Origin: Betaproteobacteria bacterium
Lineage (GTDB): Bacteria > Pseudomonadota > Gammaproteobacteria > Burkholderiales > Burkholderiaceae_D
DNA length: 64,000 nucleotides
Assembly (NCBI GenBank): GCA_025356395.1
Contig: JANXTA010000009.1
Span: 1-64,000 of the forward strand
Reading direction: 5' to 3'
Below, piece by piece: positions 20,608 through 31,376 of this stretch. Position 1 is the first letter of the stretch, and each line of letters opens with the position of its first letter. Both the position numbers and the translations under genes were made by a program. Under the pieces are notes generated by a model. The model saw nothing but the letters and a program-made list of their open reading frames with translations, did not search any database and had not been told where the DNA came from.

Positions 20608-23193
20608 CTAGCGGTCGTACCAGTAGCGTCGATGGCTCGTGCGATAGCGATCGACCTCGATCCCGTCGCGTCGCAGCGTCACCGTGATGGCGCCGTCGCG
20701 ATCGTTGCGCAGCACGTCGATGTCGCGCGCGGCATAGCGGGCGAGCACGTCGGGTCGCGGATGGCCGAAGCGGTTGAGGTAGCCGGCCTGTACGATTGCG
20801 AGCTTGGGATGGACGGCGTCCAGGAAGACGGCGGTCGACGAGGTGCGGCTACCGTGATGCGGGACCAGCATGGCATCGGCCGCGATGCGCTCACGATGGC
20901 GTTCGACGATCGCGGTCTCCTGCGACTTCTCGATGTCGGCGGTCAGCAGCATGGCGCGACCCTGCGCTTCGACGCGCAGCACGCAACTGCGTGCGTTCGG
21001 TTTCGCGAGTGCCTTGCCTTCGCGCGGCAGGTAGACGTCCGGCGGCGGCCCGAGAAGGTCGAAGCGCACGCCGTCGCTGGCCCACGACTGACCGGACTCG
21101 CAACGAACGTGATCCGGCGACGCGCGCACGATCGGACTCTCGAATGCGAGTGAACTGCGGACCTCTGCGACCGCGAGGGCCTGCAAGACCGACAGCGCAC
21201 CGCCCGAGTGGTCGTTGTCGTTGTGCGAGACCACCATCGTGTCCAGCCTCGCGATGCCGCGGGCGCGCAGGAACGGCACGATGATGCGATTCCCCGCGTC
21301 GTTGTCGGGCGAGTACGACGGGCCGGTGTCGTAGAGCATGTTGGTGGCGTGCGTCTCGACCAGCACCGACGTGCCCTGCCCGATGTCGAGCGCGGTGAGG
21401 CGGACCTCGCCGGCCGCGGGTCGATCCAATGGCCACGCGAACAGCGGCACCATCCACAGCACGCCGGTCCAGCGCAGCGGGATGCCGCGCGGTGCCAGCC
21501 ACCAGGCCACGCCGATCATCGCGGCGACGAAAGCCCATGGGCCCGGCGCCGCGCCCGACCAGATCGCGATCGGCGTCGCACTCAGCCATTGCAGCCAGGC
21601 CGCCAGCAGCGCGACCAGTCCGTGCGCGAGATGCAGCAGCCACGTCCCGACCAGCGTCGGCAGCACCGCGCCTGCGAGCGCGAGTGGCGTGACGACGAAG
21701 CTGACGAGCGGGATCGCGACCGCGTTCGCGATCGGACTGATCAGCGACACCTGGTAGAAGAACAACAGCGTCAGCGGCGTGAGCGCCAGCGTCACGGCCC
21801 ACTGCACGCGGGCTGCCACTCGCATCGCTTGTCCGATGCGGCGCAGGCGCGTGTCGTCCGCGGTCGCTAGATCGAGGCGGCCCGACGTCACATAGAAGAT
21901 CGACGCGACCGCCATGAAAGACAGCCAGAAGCCCGAGCCCATCACGGCCCACGGATCGATCGCCACGACGACCGCGAGCGCCACGCACAGCACGCGCGAT
22001 ACCGACCCGATGCGACGGGTCCAGAGCGCGAGCGCGACGATGCCGATCATGTACAGCGTGCGTTGCGCGGGCACGCCGAAGCCGGCCAGCAGGCAGTAGA
22101 GCAGGGCGACCAGCGTACCCGCGGCGGCGGCTGCCTGGTGTGCCGGCAGTCGTCCGCACCACGCCGGATGACGTCGCCACCACGCGAATACGAGCCACGC
22201 GCCGAGCGCGGCCAGCATACTGACGTGCAGGCCCGAGATCGAGACGAGATGGCCGATGCCGGTCCGGTTGAAGACGATCCAGTCCGACTGCGCGATGGCG
22301 CGCTGGTCGCCGACGATCAACGCCACGATGACTCCGGCGTAAGGCGCGCTCTCGGCGATCGGACGGCCGTCGGCCAGCGCGGTCAGGACCCGATCGCGCA
22401 GCTTCGCGCGCACCCGCTCGATGACGTGGCCGATGGTCCAGACGAACTCGCTCGTCTTGCGCGTCGACGCGGGCGGATCGGGCGGCAGCGGGTCCTCGTC
22501 GGAGGCGTCCGCGTCCGGGTCCGCCGCGAGGTCTGCTCCGGGTCGGACCGAGCCGGTGGCCCGCAGCCCTTCCTCGAGCAGCCAGTATTCGTAGTCGAAG
22601 CCGGACGGATTCGCGCTGCCGTGCGGCCGCTTGAGGCGGACCGTCAGTCGCCAGCGCTGGCCCGGCTGGAGGTCCGGTACCGGACCATCGGCGGCCGCGC
22701 CGCCGCTGCGGGGCCGATACCAGCCGAGCGACAGGTGCGTCGGTAAGGGTAGCGGTCGACCCGCGCCATCGCGCGTGACGACGGACTCCACGGTGAACGG
22801 GAAGCGCACGCCTCGAGCGTCGCTGCCGGGCAGCGCCGACACCGTGCCCACGATGATGACGTCGCGACCCTCCAGATCGTGAGGCAGGGCTTCGGCGAGT
22901 CGAAGCTCGGCCCGCCATGACGCGTGAACGAAGCCGAAGATGAAGAGGCAGCCCGTGGCGAGCGCATGACCGACGATGCGCACCATGACGCTTCGGCTCG
23001 TCGCATGCGACGACGACGCGAGGCCGACCGCGGTTGGAGACGAACGCCTGCGTCGCAGTGCCCATCGCATGGTGCACACCGCCACCAGCAAGGCGCCGAT
23101 CGCACTCGCGACGGCAAGCCTCCCGTCAGGCAGATCAGCCTGCTGCTGCAGCCACCAGGCGCCCGCGACGAATGCGATGCAGGCGAGTCGCAT
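20608..23193 (-). CDS. comEC: DNA internalization-related competence protein ComEC/Rec2
   Basis: Competence TM domain (GLHVSMLAALGAWL) and C-terminal metallo-beta-lactamase-like domain (VVSHNDNDHSGGALSVL, LLTADIE, VPHHGSRTSSTAVFL). Confidence 0.92.
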   Translation of the reverse strand: MRLACIAFVAGAWWLQQQADLPDGRLAVASAIGALLVAVCTMRWALRRRRSSPTAVGLASSSHATSRSVMVRIVGHALATGCLFIFGFVHASWRAELRLAEALPHDLEGRDVIIVGTVSALPGSDARGVRFPFTVESVVTRDGAGRPLPLPTHLSLGWYRPRSGGAAADGPVPDLQPGQRWRLTVRLKRPHGSANPSGFDYEYWLLEEGLRATGSVRPGADLAADPDADASDEDPLPPDPPASTRKTSEFVWTIGHVIERVRAKLRDRVLTALADGRPIAESAPYAGVIVALIVGDQRAIAQSDWIVFNRTGIGHLVSISGLHVSMLAALGAWLVFAWWRRHPAWCGRLPAHQAAAAAGTLVALLYCLLAGFGVPAQRTLYMIGIVALALWTRRIGSVSRVLCVALAVVVAIDPWAVMGSGFWLSFMAVASIFYVTSGRLDLATADDTRLRRIGQAMRVAARVQWAVTLALTPLTLLFFYQVSLISPIANAVAIPLVSFVVTPLALAGAVLPTLVGTWLLHLAHGLVALLAAWLQWLSATPIAIWSGAAPGPWAFVAAMIGVAWWLAPRGIPLRWTGVLWMVPLFAWPLDRPAAGEVRLTALDIGQGTSVLVETHATNMLYDTGPSYSPDNDAGNRIIVPFLRARGIARLDTMVVSHNDNDHSGGALSVLQALAVAEVRSSLAFESPIVRASPDHVRCESGQSWASDGVRFDLLGPPPDVYLPREGKALAKPNARSCVLRVEAQGRAMLLTADIEKSQETAIVERHRERIAADAMLVPHHGSRTSSTAVFLDAVHPKLAIVQAGYLNRFGHPRPDVLARYAARDIDVLRNDRDGAITVTLRRDGIEVDRYRTSHRRYWYDR

Positions 23194-23211
23194 GGGCCAT
23201 CGTGTTGAAGA

Positions 23212-24117
23212 TCAATGCGATTGCGATTGCGACTGAGCTGCCGAGGCTTGCATCGCGTGCGCGCCAGTCGACTGCAGCATCGTATCGAGGCGCGGCAGGA
23301 CCGCGAGCGCATTGCGCGTGGTCTGCTGGGCGAGCGCATCGAGCGTCGTGCCGCGCAACGTGGCGATCTCTCCCGCGATGCGCGCCAGCTCCGCCGGCGC
23401 ATTGCGACCCGCGTGCCCGTCCGGTCCCCGCACCCATGCCGGCGCGATGTCCGGCGCATCGGTCTCGAGCACGATGGCTTCGTCGGGCAGGTCGCTCGCG
23501 AGTGCGCGGATGCGCAGCGCGCGTTTGAAGGTCGACGCGCCGCCGAAGCCCAGTCGAAAGCCGAGCGCGACGTATTGGTCGGCCTGTTGCCGGCTGCCGT
23601 TGAAGGCATGGGCGATGCCGGTCGCCGTTTTCTCGGCGCCATTCCGGCGGACGCGGCGCAGCCCTGCAAGCACCTGGTCCTGCGCGCGTCTGACGTGCAG
23701 CAGTACGGGCAGGTCGAAGTCGCGCGCCACCTTGAGCTGTTCGTCGAAGAACCAGGTCTGGCGTTCGATCGCTTCGGGCGTCGTCAGCGACGGCACGAAC
23801 AGGTCGAGGCCGATCTCGCCGATGGCGACGAAGCGCGGGTCGTCGATGGCAACGGCCACCGCGGCACGCAAGGTTGCGACGTCGTCTTCGCTCGCCCTCG
23901 GTGTGAGCAGCGGATGGATGCCGAGCGCATAGCAGCCGCCCTGCGTGGCATGGGCGAGCCGCGTGACGATGTCGAAGTTGGACACTGCGATGGCCGGGAT
24001 GACGATCGCGCCGATGCCCTGCGTGACCGCGTTGCCCTGCACGACCTCGCGATCGCGATCGAATTCCGCGGCGTCGAGGTGGCAGTGCGTATCGATGATG
24101 AAGGGCTGTCGCAACAT
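23212..24117 (-). CDS. TatD family metal-dependent hydrolase
   Basis: FIIDTHCHLDAAEFD, FVAIGEIGLDLF, VLLHVRRA, VLETDAPDIAP; in-frame ATG at 24117. Confidence 0.9.
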   Translation of the reverse strand: MLRQPFIIDTHCHLDAAEFDRDREVVQGNAVTQGIGAIVIPAIAVSNFDIVTRLAHATQGGCYALGIHPLLTPRASEDDVATLRAAVAVAIDDPRFVAIGEIGLDLFVPSLTTPEAIERQTWFFDEQLKVARDFDLPVLLHVRRAQDQVLAGLRRVRRNGAEKTATGIAHAFNGSRQQADQYVALGFRLGFGGASTFKRALRIRALASDLPDEAIVLETDAPDIAPAWVRGPDGHAGRNAPAELARIAGEIATLRGTTLDALAQQTTRNALAVLPRLDTMLQSTGAHAMQASAAQSQSQSH

Positions 24118-24199
24118 GCGAGGATTCTCGCATTGATGGCGAGGCCGTTCATCGTCGCAATGAACTACGCTTTCGCTTTCGCTTCCACGAACGTCTGTC

Positions 24200-25075
24200 A
24201 TGTCCTTCCGCAAGCATGTCCTCGCCAGCGCGGTTGCCTCGTTCTGCGTGGCTTCACAAGCCATGGCAGCGCCGCCAGAATGCACCGCGCAAACCCAGGT
24301 CGACGTGACGAAGATCGAGCCGCAGGTCATCCTGGTCGGCGAGGCGCACGGTACCAACGAGCTGCCGCGCTACACCGGCGAGCTGGTGTGCAGCCTGCTG
24401 AAGGCGGGCAAGTCGGTGGTCCTGGCGGTCGAGCAGGATGGCGACGAACAGGACGCGTTGAACCGCTACATGCGTTCGGCCGGCACCGCGAACGATCGCA
24501 AGATCCTGCTCAAGAGCCGCACCTGGGGCACCTATTCGGACGGACGCGGCAGCGCCGCGATGTTCGAGCTCGTGGAGTCGATCCGCACGCTGCGCCAGAC
24601 CGGCCAGCGCGTAGGGGTGCTCGCGTTTCGCCGTGCCGACAATCTCGAAGTGCCGATGGAGGAGCCCGACAAGGTCCGCCTCACGCCGGCGGACAACGCG
24701 TTGCAGAACCGCCTCAGCGACGTCGACATGGCCAACAGCATCATGTACGCGGCGATCCTGTATCGGCGCTATGTCGTCGTCGTGCTGGCGGGCTACTCGC
24801 ACACGTCGACGGTGCCGTACACGTCGAACGATCCTAACTTCATGTCGTACCTGCCGATGGGGCAGGTCGTCGCGGGCCAGATGCCGGTGTTCACCATCGG
24901 GATCCACTCGGGCGGCGGTGAATTCTGGACTGCCGGACCCGGTGGCGGCAGCAGGCAGCGACCCATCCAGGCAGGCAATCTGTTCGTCGCCGGCACGAAG
25001 ATCGATGCGGCCGTCCATATCGACCGCCTCACGCCATCGCCGCCCGTGCGCATTCCGGTGCCTGCCGCCAAGTGA
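24200..25075 (+). CDS. Secreted GExHGT-motif protein (ChaN/Tiki/EreA-like superfamily candidate), uncharacterised
   Basis: Signal peptide MSFRKHVLASAVASFCVASQAMA; QVILVGEAHGTNELPRYTGELVCSLLKAGKSVVLAVEQDGDEQ. Confidence 0.65.
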   Translation: MSFRKHVLASAVASFCVASQAMAAPPECTAQTQVDVTKIEPQVILVGEAHGTNELPRYTGELVCSLLKAGKSVVLAVEQDGDEQDALNRYMRSAGTANDRKILLKSRTWGTYSDGRGSAAMFELVESIRTLRQTGQRVGVLAFRRADNLEVPMEEPDKVRLTPADNALQNRLSDVDMANSIMYAAILYRRYVVVVLAGYSHTSTVPYTSNDPNFMSYLPMGQVVAGQMPVFTIGIHSGGGEFWTAGPGGGSRQRPIQAGNLFVAGTKIDAAVHIDRLTPSPPVRIPVPAAK

Positions 25076-25148
25076 TCTCGGGAAGGTGCGTTGACTGTCC
25101 TCCGGCGCGTATCTTTAGCCCGCGGCTTTGACTATGGAGACAGACCCG

Positions 25149-25986
25149 ATGCATCTGCTTGCCCGAACCTTGGTTGCAATCGTGTGTTCGACGTGCCTCG
25201 TCGCGAAAGCTGCAGAACCGGATTGCGTGCCGCAGACCCAGGTCGACGTGTCGACGATCGGGGCTCAGATCATCGTTGTCGGCGAGACGCACGGGACTCA
25301 GGAAATCTCACACTTCGTCGAGGGCCTCGTCTGCGCCCTGGTCCGCGCCGGAAAGGGAGTCATCCTCGGCGTCGAGATGAACGGTGACGAGCAAGGTCCG
25401 CTCAATCGCTACGTTGGATCTGTCGGATCAGATCAGGACCGCGCTGAACTGACCCGCCGCCGATTCTGGCGATCCAAATGCCAGTACGGCCAGACCGGTG
25501 CGGCGATGCTGTCGCTGATCGATTAGGTCCGGCAATTGAGAGCGAGCGAACAGCGCGTCGGACTGCTCGCGATCGACGCGCCGAACGGCGCTGACGTGCC
25601 GGCGCTCGGAACTGATATTTCGCCAGCGAGCACCGCGGACAAGCTTCTGTACGGGAGGCTGCGCGATCGCGGGATGGCCGACCGCGTCTTGTCGACGGCG
25701 CTATTTCGACGCGACTACACACTGGTCGTGCTAACCGGCTCGCTTCATGCGTCGACATCGAAGGGCAACGCGCGCGACCCCGAATACCTACCGCTGGCTT
25801 CCGTCGTGGAACAACAGCAGTCAGCTTTCATCATCGGTTTCGATGCCGGCGCGGGCTCTGCGTGGGTCGCGACCAGAGAGGGCTGCAAGGCCCAGGAATA
25901 TGGCCCTCGATCGCACTACGTGGACGGCACGCGTCTGGACTCGCGCCTGTGGCTCGCCGGCATCTCCGCTTCACCACTGGCGGTAG
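25149..25986 (+). pseudogene. Paralog of the GExHGT protein with in-frame TAG at 25524-25526; 3' end unclear
   Basis: QIIVVGETHGTQEISHFVEGLVCALVRAGKGVILGVEMNGDEQGPLNRYVGS before the stop; VRQLRASEQRVGLLAIDAP...MADRVLSTALFRRDYTLVVLTGSLHAST after it in the same frame, colinear with the intact copy. Confidence 0.75.
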
Positions 25987-26006
25987 CGGATCTTGATCGC
26001 TGGCGA

Positions 26007-26693
26007 TCAACCTTCGCCCAGCACCCCATCCGTCAACGTCAACGTACGCCCCATCTTCTCCGCCAGCCCCAGGTCGTGCGTCACCACGACGAAGCTGGTC
26101 CCGAAGTTCACGTTCAACTCCATCATCAGTGCGAACACCTCGGCGGCCGTGCCGCGGTCGAGGTTGCCGGTCGGTTCGTCGGCCAGCACGCAGGCCGGTC
26201 GCGTGACCAGTGCGCGGGCCAGCGCCGCGCGCTGACGTTCGCCGCCCGACAGCTCGCCGGGCCGGTGATGGAGGCGATGCGAAAGGCCCACGCGCGACAG
26301 CATCTCCGAGGCGGCCTTGCGGGCCTCGTCGGTCGACTGGCGGCGGATGCGCAGCGGCATCGCCACGTTGTCGAGCGCGCTGAACTCCGGCAGCAGGTGA
26401 TGGAACTGATAGACGAAGCCGAGACGGTGGTTGCGCACGGTGCCGCGCGCCACTTCGGACAGCGACGAGAAGTCGTGGCCGTCGATCGCCACGCTGCCCG
26501 AAGTCGGTATGTCCAGCCCGCCGAGCAGATGCAGCAGCGTGCTCTTGCCCGAGCCCGACGCTCCGACGATCGCGACGGTCTCCGCCGCGGCGATCGTCAG
26601 CGTCACGTCGCGCAGGACGTGCACGGCCGTCTCGCCGTGCCCGAACGACTTCGCGAGCCGGTCGCTTTTCAACACGGCCACGGCGTCACTCAT
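26007..26693 (-). CDS. lolD: Lipoprotein-releasing system ATP-binding protein LolD
   Basis: [53 protein letters not shown]. Confidence 0.93.
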   Translation of the reverse strand: MSDAVAVLKSDRLAKSFGHGETAVHVLRDVTLTIAAAETVAIVGASGSGKSTLLHLLGGLDIPTSGSVAIDGHDFSSLSEVARGTVRNHRLGFVYQFHHLLPEFSALDNVAMPLRIRRQSTDEARKAASEMLSRVGLSHRLHHRPGELSGGERQRAALARALVTRPACVLADEPTGNLDRGTAAEVFALMMELNVNFGTSFVVVTHDLGLAEKMGRTLTLTDGVLGEG

Positions 26694-27963
26694 ACCGCAG
26701 CGCCTGGGCCGGCTCGATGCGCGCCGCGCGCCAGCTCGGGTACAGCGTCGCGACGAGCGACAGCACCACCGACACGCAGCCGATCGCGATCACGTCGGAG
26801 ATCTGCAGGTCCGACGGCAGCTCGCTGACGAAGTAGATGTTCTGCGGCAGGAACTGCAGGTGGAAGACCTGTTCGATGGTCGTCACGATGTGCCCGACGT
26901 TCATGGCCAGGAGCACGCCGAGCACCACGCCGATCAGGCAGCCGAGCAGTCCAATCAGCGCGCCCTGCACGACGAAGATCGCCAGCACCGAGCGCGGCGC
27001 CGCGCCGAGCGTGCGGAGGATTGCGATGTCCGCCTCCTTGTCGCGAACGCTCATCACCAGCGACGACACAAGGTTGAACGCGGCGACCGCGATGATCAGC
27101 GCCAGGATGATGAACATCATCCGTTTTTCGAGCTGCACGGCCGCGAACCAGCTGCGGTTCTGCGTCGTCCAGTCGCGCACCAGTACGTCCTGATCGATGC
27201 TGTTCACCAGCTTGCGAGCCACCTCGGGCGCGGTCTGCATGTCGGCCAGCTTGAGGCGGATGCCGGTGTAGTTGCTCAGGCGATAGAGCTTTTCGGCGTC
27301 GTCGATGTTGATCAACGCTAGAGAGCTGTCGTATTCGTAGTGGCCGCTCTCGAACACGCCGACGACGTTGAAGGCCTTCTGCCGCGGGATCACGCCGGCC
27401 AGCGTTGCGCTGGTGTCGGGGACCAGCACCGAGATCTTGTCGCCAACCCGCACGCCGTAGGTCTTCGCGAGCTCGGAGCCGAGCACGATGTTGAAGTCGC
27501 CCGACGTCAGGTCGGTGAGCTTGCCGGCGCGCATCTCGGTCGCGATGTCGGAGACCTTGGCTTCGTCGAGTGGCTCGACGCCGCGGACCAGCACGCCGCG
27601 CGCGATGCCGTCGCGGATGATCATCGCCTGACCCTGCACGTAAGGTGCGGCCTCGCGCACTTCGGGCACGCGACGCGCCTCGTCGGCGAGCGCCTTCCAG
27701 TCCTTGATGCCGTTCTCGGGGTTGAATACTTCGACGTGCGCGAGTACTGACAGCATGCGATCGCGCACTTCCTTCTGGAAGCCGTTCATGACCGACAGGA
27801 CGACGATCAGCGCCGCGACGCCGAGCGCGATACCGGCCATCGAGATGGCGGCGATGAAGGACACGAAGCCGTCACCGGACTTGCCGCCGGTATCGACTTC
27901 GCCGCGGCGCTTGCCGGCACGCGTGTAGCGCAGGCCGACTTGCCATTCGAAGGGAAGATTCAA
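26686..27963 (-). CDS. Lipoprotein-releasing ABC transporter permease LolC/LolE
   Basis: [20 protein letters not shown]...[33 protein letters not shown], typical LolC/E N-terminus. Probable TTG start at 27963; the ORF-track extension to 28428 overlaps the upstream region and looks spurious. Confidence 0.88.
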   Translation of the reverse strand: MNLPFEWQVGLRYTRAGKRRGEVDTGGKSGDGFVSFIAAISMAGIALGVAALIVVLSVMNGFQKEVRDRMLSVLAHVEVFNPENGIKDWKALADEARRVPEVREAAPYVQGQAMIIRDGIARGVLVRGVEPLDEAKVSDIATEMRAGKLTDLTSGDFNIVLGSELAKTYGVRVGDKISVLVPDTSATLAGVIPRQKAFNVVGVFESGHYEYDSSLALINIDDAEKLYRLSNYTGIRLKLADMQTAPEVARKLVNSIDQDVLVRDWTTQNRSWFAAVQLEKRMMFIILALIIAVAAFNLVSSLVMSVRDKEADIAILRTLGAAPRSVLAIFVVQGALIGLLGCLIGVVLGVLLAMNVGHIVTTIEQVFHLQFLPQNIYFVSELPSDLQISDVIAIGCVSVVLSLVATLYPSWRAARIEPAQALRYE

Positions 27964-28144
27964 GGGTTTTTGCCGGCGACATACGCGTTTCGAAGTGGGA
28001 TCGAAGGCGTTGCGCCAGCGGGAAATTCGGGGAGGCGCAGTGTGCCACAGCGGTTTTCCACAATCGTCTGCGCCGCTTACCGCACCGACGGCCTCGCTGG
28101 CCGCCCAGGCAATGTCGATGGGAATGGCGATAAACTCGGGCGGC

Positions 28145-29170
28145 ATGCTCGATCTCGATTTCCTGGTTCCGTCCGCCCTCGTCGACCCCTCGCTCGCGTC
28201 CGAACTTCTGCGTGACCAGACCTTGCCCGCGCTCGCGCGTATCGCGTCACGAGCAGGCTCGATCGAGGCCTTCGAGTTGCCGCCGCATGCATCGCCGACC
28301 GCGTGGCAGGCGATGATCTTTGGGGTTGAGAGCAACGTCGCCGAACTGTGGGCGATGGCCTGCGGCCTCGCGCCATCGGCCGATGGGCGACGCTTCCTCG
28401 CCGAGCCGGCCCACTTCAAGGTCGCCAACGATCACCTTCGGCTCGACGATCCCCATGACCTGGACGTGACGATCGCCGAGGCACGTACGCTGGCAGCGGC
28501 AATCGCGCCGGTGCTGGCCGAAGCGGGCTGGCGGCTCGCGCCGATCGAGCCTGCGACGCTCAGGCACTGGATGCTGCTGCGCGACGACGAGGCGCCTTTG
28601 TCGGCGGCCGCCATCGACAGGGCGATCGGCGACAACGTCGCGGCATGGCAGCCGCGCGCGCCGGATGCACAGGGTGACCCCGCGGCTGCGCTGTCGTGGC
28701 GTCGCTGCGTCAACGAGATCCAGATGATGTGGTTCGGTGATCCGGTGAACGAAGCGCGCGACGCGCTCGGCAAGCCCACCATCAACACGCTCTGGCTGTC
28801 CGGTAACGGCGCGCAGCGCCCGGCGATGCCGCAGTACGCGGCGATCGATTCGTCCCTGACGTTGCTGACGGCGCTGGCGATTGCGCCCGATGCACGACGA
28901 TCGCTGGAGAGCTTCGACGGCTTCATCGCCCCGGCGCGTCACGAGGACTGGAGTGGCTGGCGCGAACAGCTCGCGCTGTTCGAAGGACGGCTTGTGGAAG
29001 TTCTGCGCCTGCAGGCCACCGGCTCGGTGGGTGCGGTGACGCTGTTCCTGTGCGGACGCGACGGCGCGAAGATCCTGCGCTTCGGGCGACGCGATCTCGG
29101 TCGCTTCTGGCGCGACTGGCAGCGCGCGCCGGCTCTTGCCGAACTCTTCGGCGAAGGAAGTGCCGCGTGA
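28145..29170 (+). CDS. Hypothetical protein; cofactor-independent phosphoglycerate mutase-like/RpfE-like family
   Basis: MLDLDFLVPSALVDPSLASELLRDQTLPALARI...INTLWLSGNGAQRPA; immediately upstream of recJ with a 4-bp overlap. Confidence 0.6.
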   Translation: MLDLDFLVPSALVDPSLASELLRDQTLPALARIASRAGSIEAFELPPHASPTAWQAMIFGVESNVAELWAMACGLAPSADGRRFLAEPAHFKVANDHLRLDDPHDLDVTIAEARTLAAAIAPVLAEAGWRLAPIEPATLRHWMLLRDDEAPLSAAAIDRAIGDNVAAWQPRAPDAQGDPAAALSWRRCVNEIQMMWFGDPVNEARDALGKPTINTLWLSGNGAQRPAMPQYAAIDSSLTLLTALAIAPDARRSLESFDGFIAPARHEDWSGWREQLALFEGRLVEVLRLQATGSVGAVTLFLCGRDGAKILRFGRRDLGRFWRDWQRAPALAELFGEGSAA

Positions 29171-30873
29171 AGCTCGCGCAACGCGTGGTGGACGGCGCCG
29201 CGCACGATGCGCTGGTCGCGGCTGGCATCGCGCCGTTCTTCGCGCGGCTGTACGCGTCGCGCGGCGTCAAGCATCCGGGCGAGCTGGAGGCCGATCTCGC
29301 GCGGCTCCTGCCGGCGACGCTGCTGCTGCATGCCGATCGTGCCGCGCGCTTCCTGGCCGATGCTATCGCGGCCGATCGACGCCTGTGCATCGTCGCCGAC
29401 TACGACTGCGACGGCGCGACGGCCTGTGCGGTGGGATTGCGCGGACTGCGCATGCTCGGCGCGCGCCAGGTCGACTACATCGTCCCCAACCGCTTCGAGT
29501 ACGGCTACGGCCTCACGCCCGAGATCGTCGCGCTAGCGCAGGCCGAGCAGCGGCCCGATATCATCATCACCGTCGACAACGGCATCGCGAGCATCGAGGG
29601 CGTCGAGACGGCCAACCGACTTGGCATCGAGGTCCTGGTGACCGACCATCACCTGCCGGCGGCGCATCTGCCGCAGGCAGCCTGCATCGTCAATCCCAAC
29701 CAGCCGGGCTGTGGCTTCCCGAGCAAGAACCTGGCGGGCGTCGGCGTGATGTTCTACGTGCTGTTCGCGCTGCGTGCCGAACTGCGGCGGCGCGGGGTGT
29801 TCGAGGCAGCGGTGCAGCCGCGGCTCGACCGGCTGCTCGATCTCGTCGCGCTCGGGACGGTGGCAGACGTGGTGCGACTCGATGCCAACAACCGGCTGAT
29901 CGTGGCGCAAGGTCTCGAGCGGATCCGCAGCGGGCGCATGCAGCCCGGGGTCGCCGCGCTGTTCCGCGTCGCGGGCCGCGAGTCGCGCAGCGCGGGCGCG
30001 TTCGATCTCGGCTTCGCGCTCGGCCCGCGCATCAACGCCGCGGGTCGCCTTGCCGACATGACGCTGGGCATCGAATGTCTGGTCACCGACGATCCGGGTC
30101 GCGCGATGGAGATCGCGCAACAGCTCGACGCGATCAACCATGAGCGCCGCGAGATCGAGGCGACGATGCAGGAGAGCGCGCTGCGGGCCGTCGAGTCGCT
30201 GTCTGCCGAAGCCGACCCCGAGTCACGTTCGCGCGCCTCGCTCGTCTTGTTCGACGAGACCTGGCACCAGGGCGTCGTGGGCATCGTCGCGTCGCGACTG
30301 AAGGATCGTTTCCATCGCCCGACCATCGCCTTCGCGGTCAACGCGGATGGCTCGTTGCGCGGCTCGGGCCGTTCCATCGTCGGACTGCATCTGCGCGATG
30401 CGCTCGACCTCGTGTTCAAGCGCGAGCCGGGCCTGATCGCGAAGTTCGGCGGTCATGCGATGGCAGCCGGTCTGTCGATCGCGCGAGACCAACTGCCGCG
30501 CTTCGAGGCCGCTTTCGAGAAGGCGGTGCGCGCGATGCTCGATCCGGCGTTGATGACGCGGACCATCGAGACCGACGGTTCGCTCGACGAAGCCGAGGCG
30601 ACCATCGCCAACGTGCTCGCACTCGAGGCGCAGGTGTGGGGCCAGGGCTTCGCGCCGCCGCTCTTCGCCGACACGTTCGAGGTCGACAGCCAGCGCATCG
30701 TCAAGGAAAAACATCTCAAGCTGACGGTGCGCAAGGGGCGCAGCGTGTTCGATGCGATCTGGTTCAACAGCGTGGCGGTACTGCCCGATCGTGCGCACCT
30801 GGTCTATCGGCTCGCGTCCAACAGCTACAACGGCAACACGAAGCTGCAGTTTATCGTCGAGCAGGCGGAGTAG
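29167..30873 (+). CDS. recJ: Single-stranded-DNA-specific exonuclease RecJ
   Basis: IVADYDCDGATACAVGLRGLRMLGA, TVDNGIASIEGVE, VTDHHLPAAHLPQA, GVVGIVASRLKDRFHRPTIAFA; GTG start overlapping the upstream stop. Confidence 0.94.
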   Translation: MKLAQRVVDGAAHDALVAAGIAPFFARLYASRGVKHPGELEADLARLLPATLLLHADRAARFLADAIAADRRLCIVADYDCDGATACAVGLRGLRMLGARQVDYIVPNRFEYGYGLTPEIVALAQAEQRPDIIITVDNGIASIEGVETANRLGIEVLVTDHHLPAAHLPQAACIVNPNQPGCGFPSKNLAGVGVMFYVLFALRAELRRRGVFEAAVQPRLDRLLDLVALGTVADVVRLDANNRLIVAQGLERIRSGRMQPGVAALFRVAGRESRSAGAFDLGFALGPRINAAGRLADMTLGIECLVTDDPGRAMEIAQQLDAINHERREIEATMQESALRAVESLSAEADPESRSRASLVLFDETWHQGVVGIVASRLKDRFHRPTIAFAVNADGSLRGSGRSIVGLHLRDALDLVFKREPGLIAKFGGHAMAAGLSIARDQLPRFEAAFEKAVRAMLDPALMTRTIETDGSLDEAEATIANVLALEAQVWGQGFAPPLFADTFEVDSQRIVKEKHLKLTVRKGRSVFDAIWFNSVAVLPDRAHLVYRLASNSYNGNTKLQFIVEQAE

Positions 30874-31025
30874 TGGCGGTTGCCGCGTGCCGCGCGACGA
30901 TGTGGTCCGCGACCTACGCGGCAATCGGACTGGCAGCGGTTCGTGGCCGGCGATGCGATGTTTAAACTCTTCTGTGATGGCGGCATCGGACTGACCAGGT
31001 TCGGCCGCATCGACAGGAGACCTGC

Positions 31026-31376
31026 ATGAAGCGCATCACTCAATTTGCCGCACTCGCCCTGGTGGCCCTCCCGCTGTACGCTGGCGCCCAGACCGCCAAT
31101 ACGCCGGGCGGATCGGCGAGCACCGGTTCGTCCCTCGACCAGACCAACGGCGCGGCGCAGAAGGCCGCCCCCGCCACGACGTCGACCGCGACGAGCATGA
31201 CGAACCCGAAAGGATCCCTGCCCAAGGCAGACGAGTCGACTGAGCCGGGCAGTGCGACCACGGAGGCGTCACGCAACATGAAGTCGACCTCGCGCAAAAA
31301 CCTGGGCAAGACCAGCAAGCCCGGTGACGTCCCCTCTTATCCCGCCCCGGCCAAGGACGGCACGCCGACACAATAG
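31026..31376 (+). CDS. Hypothetical secreted low-complexity protein
   Basis: Signal peptide MKRITQFAALALVALPLYAGAQ followed by a Ser/Thr/Lys/Pro-rich region. Confidence 0.55.
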   Translation: MKRITQFAALALVALPLYAGAQTANTPGGSASTGSSLDQTNGAAQKAAPATTSTATSMTNPKGSLPKADESTEPGSATTEASRNMKSTSRKNLGKTSKPGDVPSYPAPAKDGTPTQ

